From assembly GCF_001612615.1 (NCBI RefSeq), contig NZ_BDAU01000036.1, positions 26,968 to 90,967 of the forward strand: 64,000 nt of DNA, read 5' to 3'. Source of the DNA: Nocardia amikacinitolerans NBRC 108937 (lineage in GTDB: Bacteria > Actinomycetota > Actinomycetes > Mycobacteriales > Mycobacteriaceae). Under the pieces are notes generated by a model, which saw only the letters and a list, made by a program, of their open reading frames with translations, did not search any database and was not told the origin of the DNA. The translations under genes and the position numbers were made by a program. Position 1 is the first letter of the stretch. Every line of letters begins with the position of its first letter. This document shows, one piece after another, positions 63,801 to 64,000 of this stretch.

Positions 63801-64000
63801 CCCCGAGCCCGCCGCCGAAGCCCTCGGCCTCAGCGAAGCCCTCCGCGGCGACTTCGACGCGGGCGAACCCCGCCTCGCGGACTTGGTGAACACCCTCACC
63901 AACCAACTAGGCCAGGAAACCTACAAGGCCGCCTACCACCGCACCGCCACCTTGCCCGCCCCCGAAGCCCTGACCCGCCTCCGTACGGCGGTGGGCCTCA
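60850..64000 (+). CDS. AfsR/SARP-type transcriptional regulator (truncated by window end)
   Basis: Open from GTG 60850 (MRVALLGPVAAFADDGSPLD) to the window end, at least 1050 codons. OmpR-like HTH (about 1-95: RPVSVDALIDGLWGE, then ALQALVSRLRKVIRG), BTAD (about 100-245: FAAL-like ALALWRGPALADV, ERLGDELGVDPSAELRDIH), an NB-ARC ATPase with LVGPGGAGKTRLA (about 287-299) and VLVLDNCEHL (about 365-374), then a TPR-like helical tail. Such large regulators switch on secondary metabolism or stress genes. The target is unknown. It begins after a dispersed palindrome. Confidence 0.9.
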   Translation, partial: MRVALLGPVAAFADDGSPLDLGGVRLRMLLARLALEAGRPVSVDALIDGLWGEHPPAEAAGALQALVSRLRKVIRGAGTLELGPGGYRLSVRPEDVDTHRFETAAAEGRRELAAGKVEAAAATLADALALWRGPALADVRDAPFADLAVARLEELKAAVAEDNYDVELRLGRHAEVLTDLETAAAERPLAERLAGLRMRALSAAGRQSDALAVYEQIRERLGDELGVDPSAELRDIHLALLRGELDRPAPRPEPTVSRIPLPLTNFVGRDRELSRVSELLAAGRLVTLVGPGGAGKTRLAVETVSRNRAYERGRVWLVPLAGVSTAEQLTDTVLGALASWDMRVSDNRQPLTGIDRIAELLDVGPAVLVLDNCEHLIESAAELADGLLERLPQLRILATSREPLAIAGETLYQLGPLELPGEAAESAEVADAPAVRLFLDRAVAARPDFVLDAETAGPVVDICRQLDGLPLALELAAAKLRSMSVEQIARRLDDRFRLLTSGSRTALPRQRTLLALVAWSWDLLTEPERVLARRLSLFPGGATLDALEAICADAALPAEDVLYVADALVEKSVLTVSGERYRMLATIRAYAADRLTESGDDLADRFAEHYLTLVERYEPLLRTREQLRAIGTFDDEHENLVTALRSTLDAGDAVRAARFVGGLFWYWGIRGMSTQFDTFLAAVLSLDDALPARERSALRLVQLLAGAPIAEAVPVRKLIEDCVADALDFHPALLLWIPLLAASVGADDLGDRVLDQALTNRDPWVRASAHWARDYVWTERGDRAAGAEARAAAVRGFEEVGDRWGLGMALLAVGRDHSLRGEHARAIAVFERGVAVSSELGGQDDLFHCRARLTVERMRAGDLVGALRDIEAMRRQATARGHRRSAAETLFELAEWHRRAGDVPAADHTIDELAAIADRLGLPETMAAGLIAAARLANRLAEGDPVGARAHLPHAAAGLFALADAANTAHVAELLAELLSLEDAPEPAAEALGLSEALRGDFDAGEPRLADLVNTLTNQLGQETYKAAYHRTATLPAPEALTRLRTAVGL

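Noticed and set aside
62350..63906. 518-codon minus-strand open frame antisense to the AfsR-type gene
   Set aside because: The plus strand frame is continuous from 60850 with HTH, BTAD and NB-ARC motifs. The antisense frame is low-complexity Gly/Val/Glu.

Overview
The window is a chromosomal segment of a high-GC actinomycete, most likely Nocardia or a close mycolate-containing relative. The evidence is strong GC bias at third codon positions, frequent GTG and TTG starts, many leaderless-looking promoters, and a gene order that follows the Mycobacterium tuberculosis tilS-hpt-ftsH-fol-pan-lysS-lsr2-clpC1-mhuD-mutY-canB-disA-radA-lpqE-carD-ispDF-cysS-rlmB region almost gene for gene, with lineage-specific genes and repeats inserted. 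Genus assignment is by eye.

Layout. 1-825: end of tilS, then hpt. 872-6463 (minus): a transmembrane Ser/Thr kinase, a paralogous pseudokinase overlapping it by ATGA, and a cyclase-family hydrolase, apparently one operon. 6.7-16.3 kb: accessory genes (amidase, LysR regulator, aldehyde dehydrogenase plus SDR, PucR regulator, DUF2277, DUF1266, an unknown protein) and a degenerate repeat tract. 16.8-23.4 kb: ftsH, then the tightly overlapping folate operon folE-folP-folB-folK with two membrane proteins. 23.8-27.0 kb: DUF2520 protein, panC, panD, coaX (pantothenate/CoA). 27.0-28.2 kb: a cysteine-codon leader peptide with alternative hairpins in front of cysteine dioxygenase and rhodanese genes. 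28.4-36.1 kb: lysS, lsr2, an FHA/HTH protein, a DUF1772 protein, a secreted lipase preceded by two KstR-type operators, and clpC with a strong terminator. 36.1-41.0 kb: repeat-rich DNA, a DUF1877 protein and an orphan sensor kinase with a 430-residue low-complexity tail. 41.1-42.4 kb: TetR regulator, paired operators, three tandem overlapping mini-ORFs, an azoreductase and an SMR pump. 42.5-45.3 kb: SRPBCC, OsmC and membrane proteins, and cbtBA under a cobalamin riboswitch. 45.3-57.4 kb: mhuD, hydrolase, mutY, canB, a Rv3587c-like protein, disA (with an in-frame four-copy tandem repeat), radA, lpqE, carD, ispD, ispF, cysS, rlmB. 57.6-64.0 kb: DUF4190 protein, enoyl-CoA hydratase, acyl-CoA dehydrogenase, membrane protein, and a truncated AfsR/SARP-type regulator running off the window.

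The core genes serve translation (tilS, lysS, cysS, rlmB), purine salvage, folate, pantothenate/CoA and isoprenoid synthesis, proteostasis (ftsH, clpC), DNA repair and c-di-AMP signalling (mutY, radA, disA), heme iron use (mhuD), nucleoid organisation (lsr2) and rRNA transcription control (carD). No tRNA, rRNA, intact insertion sequence or CRISPR array was recognised. The most unusual items are the kinase-pseudokinase operon, the repeat-expanded DisA, the Cys-Cys leader peptide and the chain of duplicated mini-ORFs before the azoreductase. All family assignments rest on motif recognition, not on database searches.
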